Positions 8,996 to 17,025 of a stretch of DNA of 64,000 bases are shown in pieces. Below the pieces are notes generated by a model that saw only the letters and a program-made list of their open reading frames with translations, ran no database searches and had not been told where the DNA came from. Source of the stretch: a virus. The DNA lies in IMG/VR virus record IMGVR_UViG_3300042374_001687, positions 62,001 through 126,000 of that record; one strand, 5' to 3'. The position numbers and the translations under genes were made by a program. Within the stretch, counting starts at the first letter, position 1, and the number at the start of each line of letters is the position of its first letter.

Positions 8996-10015
8996 ATGTC
9001 AGCACGCGGATTCGATTGCGGTACCTATAATCTGGTTTGTTGTAAGCGTACTGCCGAGAATGAATTTTCGTACAAGAGAGAGGTGAACGCCTTTTTGCAG
9101 ATGCCCTTGGAAAACCGCTTCGTCTTCAATATGATGAAGAACGCCGGCGTGCCCTTGATAGAGCAGCCCGAAGCGAACTTGGCGTATGCCCTCGGCGAGT
9201 CGGCGGTCAACATGGCATACACCATGAACCAAATTGAATTGAAGCGCCCGATGAAGGATGGCTGCCTCAATCCGAAGGAAAGATACGCACAGCAGATCAT
9301 GAATGTGATGTGCCACAGTCTCATAGGAGAGGTGGAGGAGGATGGAACTCCCTTGTACTACTCGGTTCCCGCAAATGCCATAAACCAAGAGACGGACGCG
9401 GATTATCACGGAAAAGTCTTGGAGGCGATGTTCCGTTCCTACAAGAGTGAGAAGGGATACACTGTGGATCCGCATCCGATTAACGAGGCATTGGCTCTCG
9501 TCTATGCGGAACTTTCCAACAAGGCTTGGACCGGCGTGGGAATATCATTCGGTGCAGGAATGGTGAATCTTTGCTACGCGATGTACGGAGCCCCCATCTT
9601 CCAGTTTTCTATAGTAAACAGCGGCGACTGGATCGACAAGATGGCCTCCAAGGCCCTTGGGGAAGATACGACGACATATGTGAACAAAGAAAAAATGCAC
9701 GCGGACTTGACCGTGGAGAATCCCGAAAGCCTTGTGCAGCGAGCCATAAAGTCGCAGTACGAAATCATGATCCAGCATACCGTTTCGGGAATAAAGAAGG
9801 GCGTGGAAGAGGCCGGAAACAAGGCCCGTTCGGAACAGCCCATAGACATAGTGGTGGCGGGCGGAACCAGCATGCCCAAGGGTTTCGATGTCTTGTTCCG
9901 TAAGATTCTAGAGCAATCCAAGATTTCGATGAAGATAGGCGATGTAATCAGGCCCAGCGACCCGCTATACTCGGTGGCTCGTGGTTGCTTGATTGCCGCA
10001 GAAAACGCAAAGTAA
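8996..10015 (+). CDS. Actin/Hsp70-superfamily ATPase
   Basis: A 339-residue protein with the actin-fold signature blocks in the right order: phosphate-1 (FDCGTYN, residues 6-12), connecting-1-like (NEALALVY, 163-170), phosphate-2 (ISFGAGMVN, 183-191) and the adenosine motif (IVVAGGTSMPKG, 286-297). The length suits ParM/MreB-like actins and is far shorter than Hsp70, with no substrate-binding domain. An AAGGAG Shine-Dalgarno precedes the ATG. In phages and plasmids such proteins form filaments that move or segregate DNA, or act at the membrane. Which applies here is unknown. It lies in an operon with small unknown proteins on both sides. Confidence 0.85.
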   Translation: MSARGFDCGTYNLVCCKRTAENEFSYKREVNAFLQMPLENRFVFNMMKNAGVPLIEQPEANLAYALGESAVNMAYTMNQIELKRPMKDGCLNPKERYAQQIMNVMCHSLIGEVEEDGTPLYYSVPANAINQETDADYHGKVLEAMFRSYKSEKGYTVDPHPINEALALVYAELSNKAWTGVGISFGAGMVNLCYAMYGAPIFQFSIVNSGDWIDKMASKALGEDTTTYVNKEKMHADLTVENPESLVQRAIKSQYEIMIQHTVSGIKKGVEEAGNKARSEQPIDIVVAGGTSMPKGFDVLFRKILEQSKISMKIGDVIRPSDPLYSVARGCLIAAENAK

Positions 10016-10034
10016 AAGAAAGAAAGAGAGAAAA

Positions 10035-10253
10035 ATGAAAAAGACAGTAAGTGACCTGGGTGCGGGAGCCTACCTGCTCATGCACGGGCACAAGGTGGTT
10101 GGAAGGCAAGGAAGGGATTTTATATTCGAGGTAGGAGAGCAAGAGGAGACGGAATTCGAGCAAAGAAAGTTAGAATACCTCTCGAGCGAGTTCCATAGAT
10201 TTGACTCTTATATAATGTCTTTGAAGAAGATTGGCGAATACAACCCGAAATGA
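10035..10253 (+). CDS. Small DUF5659-like protein
   Basis: A 72-residue protein starting at the ATG at 10035 after an AAAGAGAG ribosome site; the open frame extends upstream without reason. The pattern LGAGAYLLMHGHKVVGRQGRDFIFEV followed by a charged helix resembles short phage proteins grouped as DUF5659. That comparison is from memory and tentative. It is the gene directly after the actin-like ATPase and overlaps the next gene by four bases. Confidence 0.65.
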   Translation: MKKTVSDLGAGAYLLMHGHKVVGRQGRDFIFEVGEQEETEFEQRKLEYLSSEFHRFDSYIMSLKKIGEYNPK

Positions 10254-10678
10254 AACCAGAGGGACTAGAATATTTTGTCGGGAAAATCTGCACTATTTTT
10301 ACTGTTCCGACGAACAGAGACTTCAAGTCAGAGAACCCCCAGACCTTTCCACAGCCCGTTTTTCACTATTTTGTGGGTAGAGTGCTTGAGGTAAATCAAA
10401 ACGGGATCTGCATAGAGCAGTGGAACAACAGGAAGAAGCTCAGAACTTTTTTCTTTATGGATCATTTGGTCTCTATTTCCGAGGAGGAGATACTTGACCC
10501 CTCAAATCCCGAGGATATAGAAGTAATAGAAGAATACAAAAAGGCGAACCAGCCGATCCACAAGGATCTTGGTTCGGGCGAAAAGGTCAAGGAAAAGATA
10601 GAACCAGCCGAAAGTCAATATGTTGATATAGATTCCTTGTCTAATCTTGCCAAGGAAAATTCAAAAATCAACCAGTAA
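10250..10678 (+). CDS. Hypothetical protein
   Basis: A 142-residue protein coupled by an ATGA overlap to the gene before. The N-terminal half looks like a small beta barrel (YFVGKICTIFTVP ... YFVGRVLEVNQNGICIEQ), similar to Sm-like or SH3-like folds. The C-terminal 50 residues are charged and probably disordered. Function unknown. It converges with the primase gene, and the two 3' ends overlap by 11 bases. Confidence 0.65.
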   Translation: MKPEGLEYFVGKICTIFTVPTNRDFKSENPQTFPQPVFHYFVGRVLEVNQNGICIEQWNNRKKLRTFFFMDHLVSISEEEILDPSNPEDIEVIEEYKKANQPIHKDLGSGEKVKEKIEPAESQYVDIDSLSNLAKENSKINQ

Positions 10679-11723
10679 TGCTGTTTATGGCTATCCTTGT
10701 ACTTTCCCAATCTCCTCCGGCCAGAGAATTATTGTATTGCTTCTCTTGTGCGTTTATGTATCCGCGAAGGATCTTGTCGCCCTTTGCCATCAATAGGCCG
10801 TTCCAGTCCTTGAATTCCTTGCAAGGCCTCACATAATTAACTTTTTTGAATCCTCTGGCGAACAGAAAATTTGCCATTTTGGGAAGGGCTTGACTCCCGG
10901 CCTCGTCCGCATCAAGGCAAAGAACTGGGGTGTATTCTTCTATCATTCTCATTTGATTTTCTGTGATTGACTTTCCGCCTAGGGCGGCGGAATAGAAGCC
11001 GCACTGCGAAAGGGACATTGCGTCAAACTCTCCCTCCGTGATGTATATTTTTTCACTTTTGATTGGCCATTTTTGTACATACAGAACATCTCCCTTGCCA
11101 ATGCCTAGTTCCTTGGGAGGCCCCAAGTACCTCAAATTTGTTCCAGGATCTCCGATATATCTTCCGTTGTAGTAAATCAATGATCCTTTTTTGTCGTAAT
11201 ATGGTATTACTATCCTGTTTTTGTATCTTCCGGAAGTGCATATAAGAAGTCCGTCCGAGTTTATTCGGCGACCCTTGAGATAATCAGAAGCCTCTTTTCT
11301 CAAGTAGTTTGAAGAAGGAAGTTCGTCAAAAAGATAGCATCCAGAAGGTATCTCAAGACGATTCTCGACGGCAAGGGATGGCCGTTCTTGTTGATCATCC
11401 TTTGTCAAAAAAAGCTCGTGAACTTTTCTCTCCAGATCTTCGAGCGTTCCAGTAGACACGGCGTCCAATGTCTCAACGGCTTGCTCATATGAGCACTTGT
11501 CAACAAGCATCACCAATTTGACAAGGCTGCCCTTCTGGTCCGATTTCCAACAATGATACACGCCGTTCTGTATCTTGTTTTTTCCTCCGGAAGGATTGCA
11601 CCAGAGGTGGCGCTTGCGGTCTTCACAAAATATTGAGTTGACAAGCACCTCATCGCCCTTCACGGCGACATCGTCAAATCTGGATTCGGCCCAGGACAAA
11701 AATCTATCAAAATCAATTGACAT
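10668..11723 (-). CDS. DNA primase (DnaG/T4 gp61-like, Toprim)
   Basis: A 351-residue protein. The N-terminus has a probable CHC2-type zinc site (Cys33, Cys42, His57, Cys58) with the usual KGSLVKLVMLV helix after it. The Toprim catalytic core is clear: TEGEFDA at 229-235 supplies the acidic residue, and LDADEAG at 270-276 supplies the metal-binding Asp pair. It would make RNA primers for lagging-strand synthesis. No helicase is fused to it, as in T4, where the gp41 helicase is separate. It is the first clear replication gene in the window, beside the Cas4-like nuclease transcribed the other way. Confidence 0.85.
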   Translation of the reverse strand: MSIDFDRFLSWAESRFDDVAVKGDEVLVNSIFCEDRKRHLWCNPSGGKNKIQNGVYHCWKSDQKGSLVKLVMLVDKCSYEQAVETLDAVSTGTLEDLERKVHELFLTKDDQQERPSLAVENRLEIPSGCYLFDELPSSNYLRKEASDYLKGRRINSDGLLICTSGRYKNRIVIPYYDKKGSLIYYNGRYIGDPGTNLRYLGPPKELGIGKGDVLYVQKWPIKSEKIYITEGEFDAMSLSQCGFYSAALGGKSITENQMRMIEEYTPVLCLDADEAGSQALPKMANFLFARGFKKVNYVRPCKEFKDWNGLLMAKGDKILRGYINAQEKQYNNSLAGGDWESTRIAINSITG

Positions 11724-11792
11724 TAGTCGTTCCTTTTGGAATAATCTTAGACAAAGGGATTGAAAAAATCAATCCCCATCTATGATAAACTT

Positions 11793-12599
11793 ATGAAGAT
11801 TGAGCACATATCTGTTTCCAGGGGTAAATCTTACGACCAGTGTCCCTACTACTACAAATTAAAATACCACGAGAAGATTCCGAATCCGGGCGAAGAGCAG
11901 TTTTATTTTGTTTATGGCAAAATCATACACAAGATCGCTGAGCAACATGTTCAAGAACGAGGAGCAAGAAGCCTCAAAGAGGTTTCTAATGATGTTCTCA
12001 AAGGCGCGATAGAAATAGAAGATGGCAAAAAGGCCCCGCCGTTGCCGGCCGACTATAAGAAAAGAATGCCGCAACACATAAAGGCGATAGACAACCTCAA
12101 TAAGAAGATAGGGTGCGACGGCATAACCGAATATAAATTCAAGTACGACTTGGATCCTCCTCATGGAAAGTTCGTAACGGGCTTCATAGATCGAATAATA
12201 TTAAGGAACTCCAAGGCATGGATATTGGACTACAAGACAACGAAGCCCGGGCCGTTCAGAGAAAACAAGCACACCATAAAGACCGATCCCCAGCTGAGGC
12301 TATACTCAAGGGTTGTTCAAAAAGAATTCGGGATTGATCCTGCGAACATAAAGGCAGCCTTGTATTACCTTGAAGGAGAACATCTGCTGCCCGCTTCATA
12401 TAGCGAAGATTCGCTAGACATGATAGAGAGGGAACTTCTAGAAGTTTATAATTCAATAAGTTCTCACGACCCGGACAAAGCGTTCGGCAAGACCGGTAAC
12501 CACTGCAACAGATGCGAATACAGGGACATGTGTCCATTCTTTAGGAATGGAAGTTCTAAAAAAAGAATAACCTGGGACGGCGACCTCGGAAGTCTCTGA
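11793..12599 (+). CDS. Cas4/RecB-like PD-(D/E)XK nuclease with Fe-S cysteines
   Basis: A 268-residue protein from the ATG at 11793; a TTG at 11760 is an alternative start, but homologous proteins normally begin just before the ISVS segment seen here. The N-terminal Cys17 (QCPYYYKLKY) and C-terminal Cys238, 241 and 247 (CNRCEYRDMC) match the four-Cys iron-sulfur cluster of the AddB/Cas4 family. The nuclease core has GFIDRI and LDYKTTK, the D and E/D-x-K metal positions. Such nucleases process DNA ends in recombination or replication. There is no cas gene nearby, so a CRISPR role is unlikely. Confidence 0.8.
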   Translation: MKIEHISVSRGKSYDQCPYYYKLKYHEKIPNPGEEQFYFVYGKIIHKIAEQHVQERGARSLKEVSNDVLKGAIEIEDGKKAPPLPADYKKRMPQHIKAIDNLNKKIGCDGITEYKFKYDLDPPHGKFVTGFIDRIILRNSKAWILDYKTTKPGPFRENKHTIKTDPQLRLYSRVVQKEFGIDPANIKAALYYLEGEHLLPASYSEDSLDMIERELLEVYNSISSHDPDKAFGKTGNHCNRCEYRDMCPFFRNGSSKKRITWDGDLGSL

Positions 12600-12614
12600 T
12601 GCCGTCCCGGCTGT

Positions 12615-13475
12615 TCAGAACAATAAGAAATTCGGCACTGGGATGAGATTATTGTCGGAAATCTTCTTGAGTCTGTCCCAGTCATAAATGGGTATCAAGT
12701 CTAAGTCCATCTTCTTTTTCAATATCCATTCATGCTTGTTTTTAATAAACACAGCCTTTATTGAATTTAAGGGGGTGAAGAATCCTATGCCCCTGCCGGT
12801 TAATTCAGAGGTTCCCCAGCATATGCCTACAAGCTCTCCATCGTTTGTCAACAGACCTCCTCCGGACCTTCCCGGCCTGGGGCTGTTTTTTTCAGTGACT
12901 ATATCAGGATCTTTATACTCCAAAACTTTGACCTCGTATCTGGCGACCTCCCCTCCTCCGTCACAGCCCAATGAATTCAAAACCATTCCTTTCTTGATTT
13001 CAAAGTGAGGGGCTATAGGGAAAAATTGGGGGCTCCAGTCAGGCTGGAACCTCAAGAGGCTTGAGTCGAACCCTCTGTCGTTGCTCCAAAAAAGAACCTC
13101 TGCCTCATACGATTGAGTTTGCGGCAGTTTAAATCCATTTTTGTACCATACGACAATGCTGGCCTTCTCGGGCCTTTTGGGATCGTAGGACTTGTTCCCG
13201 TCCCACATATGGCCGCACGATATGACATACGCCCAGTTTGACTCTTGGTCATAGTGGCATATGGTTCCCGAACCAGAAGAAGATTTTACAGATATTTTAA
13301 CAGAAGCCGAGAGAAAATTTATATATCGCTTGTCCCTTTCTTCTTTGGGCAGCGAAAAGTCCACAAGCATAGCCGAATCTCTCAAGATCGGATAAAACGG
13401 TTCTTGAGAATATGACTGGTTGATACTTGTGAAGTAAAATGCTATAATACAGAAGACAATTGAAATCCTTTTCAT
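12615..13475 (-). CDS. Secreted trypsin-like serine protease
   Basis: A 286-residue protein starting at the ATG at 13475, which follows a strong GGAGG; the longer frame adds residues with no ribosome site. A signal peptide is evident (KRI then a hydrophobic stretch to residue 20, cleavage near SYSQ). The chymotrypsin-fold triad is visible: His89 (ISCGHMW), Asp137 (RGFDSSLL) and Ser204 (PGRSGGGLL). Secreted trypsin-like proteases are rare in T4-like phages, so this looks like a host-derived gene acting in the periplasm or outside. Substrate unknown. Confidence 0.8.
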   Translation of the reverse strand: MKRISIVFCIIAFYFTSINQSYSQEPFYPILRDSAMLVDFSLPKEERDKRYINFLSASVKISVKSSSGSGTICHYDQESNWAYVISCGHMWDGNKSYDPKRPEKASIVVWYKNGFKLPQTQSYEAEVLFWSNDRGFDSSLLRFQPDWSPQFFPIAPHFEIKKGMVLNSLGCDGGGEVARYEVKVLEYKDPDIVTEKNSPRPGRSGGGLLTNDGELVGICWGTSELTGRGIGFFTPLNSIKAVFIKNKHEWILKKKMDLDLIPIYDWDRLKKISDNNLIPVPNFLLF

Positions 13476-13514
13476 TGTTAGCCTCCATGCTACAAGTATA
13501 TACTTCACAAGGAA

Positions 13515-14030
13515 ATGAATAATTTAGCCCTTTTCGTCACCCACAGTATATTTTTGACCGAAGAACAAATAGAGTCCTTGTTGAGAACTGAAGGATGTCT
13601 GGAGGTCGTGGGTCACTGTGTGCCCGTATGGGTGAATGCAAAAACGGGAGAAACAACGGAGCCGGGAAGCGAAGTTTTCTGTAACTATAAAATTCACAAT
13701 TCAGGAGAGAAGGTTGCTCAAATAAGCAACCTCAGGAAGAAAGGATTTGAAATATTTCTTCCCGGGGTTGGGGATTGGGTGCCTCCTGCTGATCTAGACC
13801 TTGAGCGGATGTCGGTATGGTCTAGTGAAGAAAGAATGTCATTTTTGAAGGAAAGGGACAAGTGGTGGTTCAACAACCCAAGGCCACCGTCGGCAGACCA
13901 ACTTAAGAATGGATACTTAAGGTTTGAAGTGAAAAAAATAAAGCAGAAGACGAAGAAGCATCAATATTCAGCCCAGCATATAGTGGAAATTGCTAATATG
14001 GGACGGCTGGTGGACTCTTTAACAATTTGA
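13515..14030 (+). CDS. Hypothetical protein
   Basis: A 171-residue protein. There is an AAGGAA ribosome site, and a TATATAC box lies upstream in the gap shared with the divergent protease gene. The middle has a Pro/Trp-rich stretch (PGVGDWVPP, DKWWFNNPRPP) and the C-terminus is basic. No family recognised. Confidence 0.6.
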   Translation: MNNLALFVTHSIFLTEEQIESLLRTEGCLEVVGHCVPVWVNAKTGETTEPGSEVFCNYKIHNSGEKVAQISNLRKKGFEIFLPGVGDWVPPADLDLERMSVWSSEERMSFLKERDKWWFNNPRPPSADQLKNGYLRFEVKKIKQKTKKHQYSAQHIVEIANMGRLVDSLTI

Positions 14031-14528
14031 TAGTGCCATTCCCATTTTCATTGTGATTGTCTCTCCATCCGACACTGTTATGTTTCTACTTAATGGGGCG
14101 GATGATATTAGAACATTATTTGTTCCATAACCAAGATTTGTTGTAAGAAAAATATTCTTTACTGGTCCCCATGCTCCGCCGGTAGCCTTGAATAGTATGA
14201 CTGGGCTGTTGGCTTGACGATGTCCCGAATTGGTCGTCACAACATCAAAACTATCCGGCTGTATTTGTTGCCTCTCGTAGGCATTGTCTGTGGGTTCGAA
14301 GCCGAACAAGGATCCTATGCCCACCGAAGGATCCAAAAAGGTTCTAGAGTCTAGTCCGATATAGTATTTTTCAGGCACGGACAATCCGGCGAACAATATC
14401 TTTAAAATCAGTTCTTCGCCCGCGTAATGAAGAATGTTTTTGACATCCTTTTCTATGTGGAGCAATTCTCCATTCTTTGAAAGATGCTTGATCTCAAGAA
14501 CTTTCATTAAGCCGCGCCACTCTTTCAT
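14019..14528 (-). CDS. Probable phage structural (fibre-associated) protein
   Basis: A 169-residue protein starting at the ATG at 14528 after an AAAGGGGAT ribosome site. The long N-terminal extension in the open frame is Pro-rich and antisense to the neighbouring gene, so I dropped it. The sequence has the pattern 'NILHYAGEELILKILFAGL' then 'YYIGLDSRTFLDPS', a layout I associate with phage minor structural or fibre-base proteins. That is recollection, not a search result. The rest is beta-rich and ends with a short VSDGETITMKM strand. Confidence 0.6.
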   Translation of the reverse strand: MKEWRGLMKVLEIKHLSKNGELLHIEKDVKNILHYAGEELILKILFAGLSVPEKYYIGLDSRTFLDPSVGIGSLFGFEPTDNAYERQQIQPDSFDVVTTNSGHRQANSPVILFKATGGAWGPVKNIFLTTNLGYGTNNVLISSAPLSRNITVSDGETITMKMGMALSNC

Positions 14529-14568
14529 TGTATCCCCTTTATTAACTTTGTCCCACATATATACGATC

Positions 14569-14793
14569 ATGGAATTTAAAAGATGGCTGGCTGAGGTGGG
14601 TGGCTCTGGCGGAATCGGGGGAGGATTGACTCCACCCTTGGAAAAAGCCACCGGATACTCCGGGGCATTCGCCGACTATCATGGAAAGGGGGCGAGCGAT
14701 CCCAAAAATCCCAATGGCACTCTTCCGCCCGTACCTCAAAAGGTCTTCCGAAGGGATTTCAAAAAGAAAGCAAAAACCTTGAGAAAGGTCTGA
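14569..14793 (+). CDS. Small capsid-targeted internal protein candidate
   Basis: A 74-residue protein beginning MEFKRWLAE, then VGG. This leader matches the capsid-targeting peptide of T4 internal proteins with a gp21-type cleavage site (L-A-E). The mature part would be Gly/Pro-rich and then strongly basic (RRDFKKKAKTLRKV), suited to binding packaged DNA. There is no Shine-Dalgarno; instead a TATATAC box lies four bases before the ATG. Confidence 0.6.
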   Translation: MEFKRWLAEVGGSGGIGGGLTPPLEKATGYSGAFADYHGKGASDPKNPNGTLPPVPQKVFRRDFKKKAKTLRKV

Positions 14794-14796
14794 TAT

Positions 14797-14972
14797 GTGA
14801 ACTACCCACTCCCCTAAAGGGAGTGGGCTTCCTGCTTCAACCTCGGTTGCCCTTGATTGCTCTCAGGTCTTACACCAAGTCCACAGGCTATTCCCGTAGT
14901 TCCTGCGGTTCTTTTCGCTTCATTAACCGCCATCTATCCCAGCCCCTAAAGGGACTGGGTTTTCTGGCGGCG
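14797..14972 (-). mobile_element. IS200/IS605-family remnant (TnpB 3' end / omegaRNA end)
   Basis: Read on the minus strand, the segment holds the last 38 codons of a TnpB-like gene followed by a hairpin (CCCACTCCC, loop, GGGAGTGGG) and TAGTTCAC, the usual right-end organisation of TnpB elements. A second hairpin of the same design lies at 14945-14968 (CCCAG/CTGGG around CCCTAAAGGG). All of the transposase N-terminus and the RuvC core are missing. It sits cleanly between two phage genes. Confidence 0.6.
14814..14930 (-). pseudogene. TnpB C-terminal fragment
   Basis: An intact 38-codon stretch (TAGTTGIACGLGVRPES in the middle, KQEAHSL at the end) corresponds to the conserved C-terminus of IS605 TnpB, with the stop codon inside the right-end hairpin. 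In TnpB elements this DNA also encodes the omegaRNA scaffold. No catalytic residues remain, so the fragment cannot act as a nuclease. Confidence 0.6.
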
Positions 14973-14989
14973 AGGATATATAAAGAGCC

Positions 14990-16549
14990 ATGACAAAAGA
15001 CCAAATACTAAGACAGATAGACTCCATAATAGACGGTTGGGTCAACGACACAATTTCCAGTTTGACATCCGGCAAGTCAGAGGTTCAACCAAGAGGAATA
15101 TGGGACAGGCTCAAAGGCACATTCTATAACTTAAGGTATGGAAGAAACGACAAGCAAAACAACCCATATTATTGGAAGAACAGATTTGGCGATGAATTGG
15201 GAACAAAGCAAGAGTGCCACAACCCGTCATCCCTCACGCTTTCAGAGTATTGCGTCTTGAAATCTACGGTAAATGAGGCACAGACGATAATAAATGAAGC
15301 GTTAGATCCCGAGACGGAAAAGTTACGGCTTGTTCAACTTATTAGAAAGGCGGCGGAAGACCTTAAGGGTCGACTTCGCTCTGTTCTTTCCGCTTGGGAT
15401 ATGACCCAAGCCTCTTCCGGGAGCGGTATGGAGAAGGCCACCGCGGACAGAAATGTGGGAGGCGCCTCCGCGGGAAATAAAAAAGATCCCGAACCTGTTC
15501 CTAGCAGCGATGTAGACAATTCTCATGCTGGTGAGGAAGCGAAAACAGCAGCCGTGACCGGAGGTGCAGAGACGGCGCCCGTGAGCGGCGGTGTGGAGAC
15601 GGAGCCCGTGACCGGAGGTACGGAGACGGCACAAAGCGCTGCAAAATCAAGTGGCGGAAAATTGCCGACGGTTAGTGCGGCGGATGGCGGAAATGCAGTG
15701 GGGACAAACAAAGGTAAAAAAACAGAGACAGACTTAAAAAAGAGTATTCGAGAAGCTGCAAAAACCAGAAAAGAAAGTCCTAGCAATTTAACTCCTCAAG
15801 TTTCTTGGCTTAATTCTGGGGGGAGGTTAGTCAAAGAAAAAATGCCTTGGGTAATAGCTTGGATTTCTACCATGCCTCATGCTAGCTATGACGACGAAAT
15901 CATAGAGAGGGAATTAAAAAACAAGGATCGAGTTGGAGACAAATTCGCTTCCAAATTCAAAGGTCTGGCGTGGAAAAAGGAAGGTCACAGATCTTTGATC
16001 AGAGGCCTAAGGCAACACTTGGGCTTAATTTCTGACGAGGATTTCAAGAAAATAATTCACGACTTGACAGGTGGCGATACCGTAGATGCTGAAATTTCTA
16101 GATCAAAACAAGAAGTTAAGCCCGGGGCTGAGAAAAAGACCAAACAAAAAGAGGATCCTAAACAATCTGCGGTTTCTTCTAGGGGGGGCGAAAAGGAACA
16201 AGATCAAGATTCACCTAAAAAAGACGAAGAGAAAAAGAAGGATCTCCTCAAAACACTTTATGAGGGGAAGACAACAAAGGAGATACTTGACGGCATAAAA
16301 AGCAGATTGCTTTCGCCCTCGTGGATATTTCTAGGAAAGGACGAATCAATAGGCAGAAAATTCAACACACTCATGGGCAAGCTGAGGGCTCAGTATGGGG
16401 GTGACGACGACAAAACTCCGAACGCTCAAGAAGAAAGCAAGAATGGACTTATCATCAAAATTGCAAGTGGCGATCTATTAAAGGACATCCTGCAGACTGT
16501 TGGCTCGGGAAAGCTTAAAGAATCTGATCTGATTGGATTTTTAGGCTAA
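14990..16549 (+). CDS. Large modular protein with disordered linkers
   Basis: A 519-residue protein. The N-terminal helical domain (about 1-140) is followed by a low-complexity linker with imperfect repeats of the type VTGGAETAP / VSGGVETEP (about 185-215). A second folded region (about 255-360, with SWLNSGGRLV and WVIAWISTMP) leads to a Lys/Glu-rich linker and a C-terminal helical domain. No known domain was recognised. Size and beads-on-a-string layout suggest a structural or packaged protein. A TATATAA box lies six bases upstream of AGAGCC-ATG. Confidence 0.6.
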   Translation: MTKDQILRQIDSIIDGWVNDTISSLTSGKSEVQPRGIWDRLKGTFYNLRYGRNDKQNNPYYWKNRFGDELGTKQECHNPSSLTLSEYCVLKSTVNEAQTIINEALDPETEKLRLVQLIRKAAEDLKGRLRSVLSAWDMTQASSGSGMEKATADRNVGGASAGNKKDPEPVPSSDVDNSHAGEEAKTAAVTGGAETAPVSGGVETEPVTGGTETAQSAAKSSGGKLPTVSAADGGNAVGTNKGKKTETDLKKSIREAAKTRKESPSNLTPQVSWLNSGGRLVKEKMPWVIAWISTMPHASYDDEIIERELKNKDRVGDKFASKFKGLAWKKEGHRSLIRGLRQHLGLISDEDFKKIIHDLTGGDTVDAEISRSKQEVKPGAEKKTKQKEDPKQSAVSSRGGEKEQDQDSPKKDEEKKKDLLKTLYEGKTTKEILDGIKSRLLSPSWIFLGKDESIGRKFNTLMGKLRAQYGGDDDKTPNAQEESKNGLIIKIASGDLLKDILQTVGSGKLKESDLIGFLG

Positions 16550-16938
16550 TCATCCCAGTCATCGTCTTCATCTTCGTCGTCGTCTTCGTCGTCGTCCCAA
16601 TCATCGTCTTCATCTTCGTCGTCGTCGTCCCAATCATCGTCTTCGTCTTCATCTTCGTCGTCGTCCCAATCGCTATCCCAATCGTCGTCATCGTCTTCAT
16701 CGTCGTCATCCCAATCCTCGTCGTCTTCGTCGTCGTCGTCGTCTTCGTCTTCGGAGGCTTCTTTCCACTCCCACTCGGTTATGCCTTCACTATCGTCGTC
16801 GTCGTCATCCTCATCATCTTCTTCTTCATACTGATGATTTTCTTCGTCGTCATCAAGCCTACTGCAGGGGCTTGAGTACTCATCAAACCAGTCATTTCCG
16901 TAAATGTTTTCAACTTGACTCTCAAAATCATCACGCAT
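16546..16938 (-). CDS. Extremely acidic Asp/Glu/Trp repeat protein
   Basis: A 130-residue protein. From residue 29 to the end it is almost only Asp and Glu, punctuated by Trp in a recurring DDDWDDDEDE pattern. The N-terminal 28 residues are ordinary. Such tails mimic nucleic acid or bind basic proteins and divalent metals. A DNA-mimic or histone/HU-binding role is possible but unproven. A GACTATAATA box lies 44 bases upstream on the same strand. Confidence 0.7.
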   Translation of the reverse strand: MRDDFESQVENIYGNDWFDEYSSPCSRLDDDEENHQYEEEDDEDDDDDDSEGITEWEWKEASEDEDDDDDEDDEDWDDDDEDDDDDWDSDWDDDEDEDEDDDWDDDDEDEDDDWDDDEDDDEDEDDDWDD

Positions 16939-16981
16939 GGTTTAAAAGCCTCCTATTAATCGCCATTTTAGATATGGAACT

Positions 16982-16991
16982 TATTATAGTC
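16982..16991 (-). promoter_or_regulatory. Putative phage promoter box GACTATAATA
   Basis: Exact GACTATAATA on the minus strand, preceded by TT (TTGACTATAATA), 44 bases before the start of the acidic protein gene. Confidence 0.45.
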
Positions 16992-17025
16992 AACCCCAAA
17001 AAACTCTCGGCCGATATATATTCAA

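Noticed and set aside
11793-12599. Cas4 as part of a CRISPR-Cas system
   Set aside because: No other cas gene or repeat array is present. Cas4-like nucleases are common stand-alone phage recombination genes.
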